Assembly: GCA_024278035.1 (NCBI GenBank)
Contig: JAJRUA010000406.1
Span: forward strand, 1-6,448
DNA length: 6,448 nucleotides
Reading direction: 5' to 3'
Origin: Planctomycetota bacterium
GTDB taxonomy: Bacteria; Planctomycetota; Planctomycetia; Pirellulales; Lacipirellulaceae
Below are positions 6,322 to 6,448 of this stretch, in pieces. The translations under genes and the position numbers were made by a program. Position 1 is the first letter of the stretch. Each line of letters begins with the position of its first letter. The notes beneath the pieces were generated by a model. That model ran no database searches. It saw only the letters and a list, made by a program, of their open reading frames with translations, and was not told the origin of the DNA.

Positions 6322-6383
6322 GGAGGTTGTGCGTTTTCCCCCGAATTACGATGATTTCAGGCCTGTTAGGGGCGGGCGGCTTG

Positions 6384-6401
6384 GTAACCGTTCACGGTTA
6401 C
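6384..6401. repeat. 18-bp inverted repeat with 7-bp stem
   Basis: gtaaccg and cggttac form a perfect 7-bp stem around the loop ttca. It lies about 100 bp upstream of the GntR gene in a stretch without coding potential. It has no following T-run on either strand, so it is not a clear terminator. It may be an operator for another regulator or a short palindromic repeat unit. Confidence 0.45.
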
Positions 6402-6448
6402 ACCTCTCCTTATCCCTAGAAGGAAAGAGAAAATCGCCCAATTAAAAC

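Overview
The window reads as chromosomal DNA of a planctomycete, probably Pirellulales-like. This is inferred from a SpoVG protein interrupted by a zinc ribbon, from two long inverted repeats of a style I associate with planctomycete intergenic regions, and from weak or absent Shine-Dalgarno sequences at several starts. All six confident genes lie on the minus strand, so transcription runs from high to low coordinates.

Right part (about 6448 to 2426): a four-gene transport cluster. A YtrA-type GntR repressor gene (5844-6284) has a candidate promoter and palindromic operator directly upstream. It is followed by an ABC ATPase (4832-5788), an ABC-2 type permease (3989-4639) and a 508-residue membrane-anchored protein of unknown function (2426-3952). 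The last has a large, predicted extracytoplasmic domain and a C-terminal CxxC/CxxC zinc ribbon. The layout matches regulator/ATPase/permease operons of the YtrAB kind, in which the repressor controls its own exporter. The substrate cannot be read from the sequence. A 159-bp inverted repeat lies between the ATPase and permease genes and could split or modulate expression.

Middle and left part (about 2425 to 257): a second, 162-bp inverted repeat separates the transport cluster from ispE (1056-2129), the CDP-ME kinase of the MEP isoprenoid pathway. Its TTG start is the only usable one. The kinase carries an unusual insertion of about 49 residues next to the catalytic aspartate. It is followed 112 bp later by spoVG (257-943), a nucleic-acid-binding regulator with an inserted zinc ribbon and a disordered tail. 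The ispE-then-spoVG order recalls the ispE-purR-yabJ-spoVG order of Firmicutes.

The left end (1-256) holds no confident gene, only a strong small hairpin and a hydrophobic stretch at the edge that may be the start of another minus-strand gene. I saw no tRNA, rRNA, CRISPR array or transposase gene. Nothing here is clearly an undescribed system. The points most worth checking are the IspE insertion, the unknown 508-residue partner of the transporter, and the two long inverted repeats.
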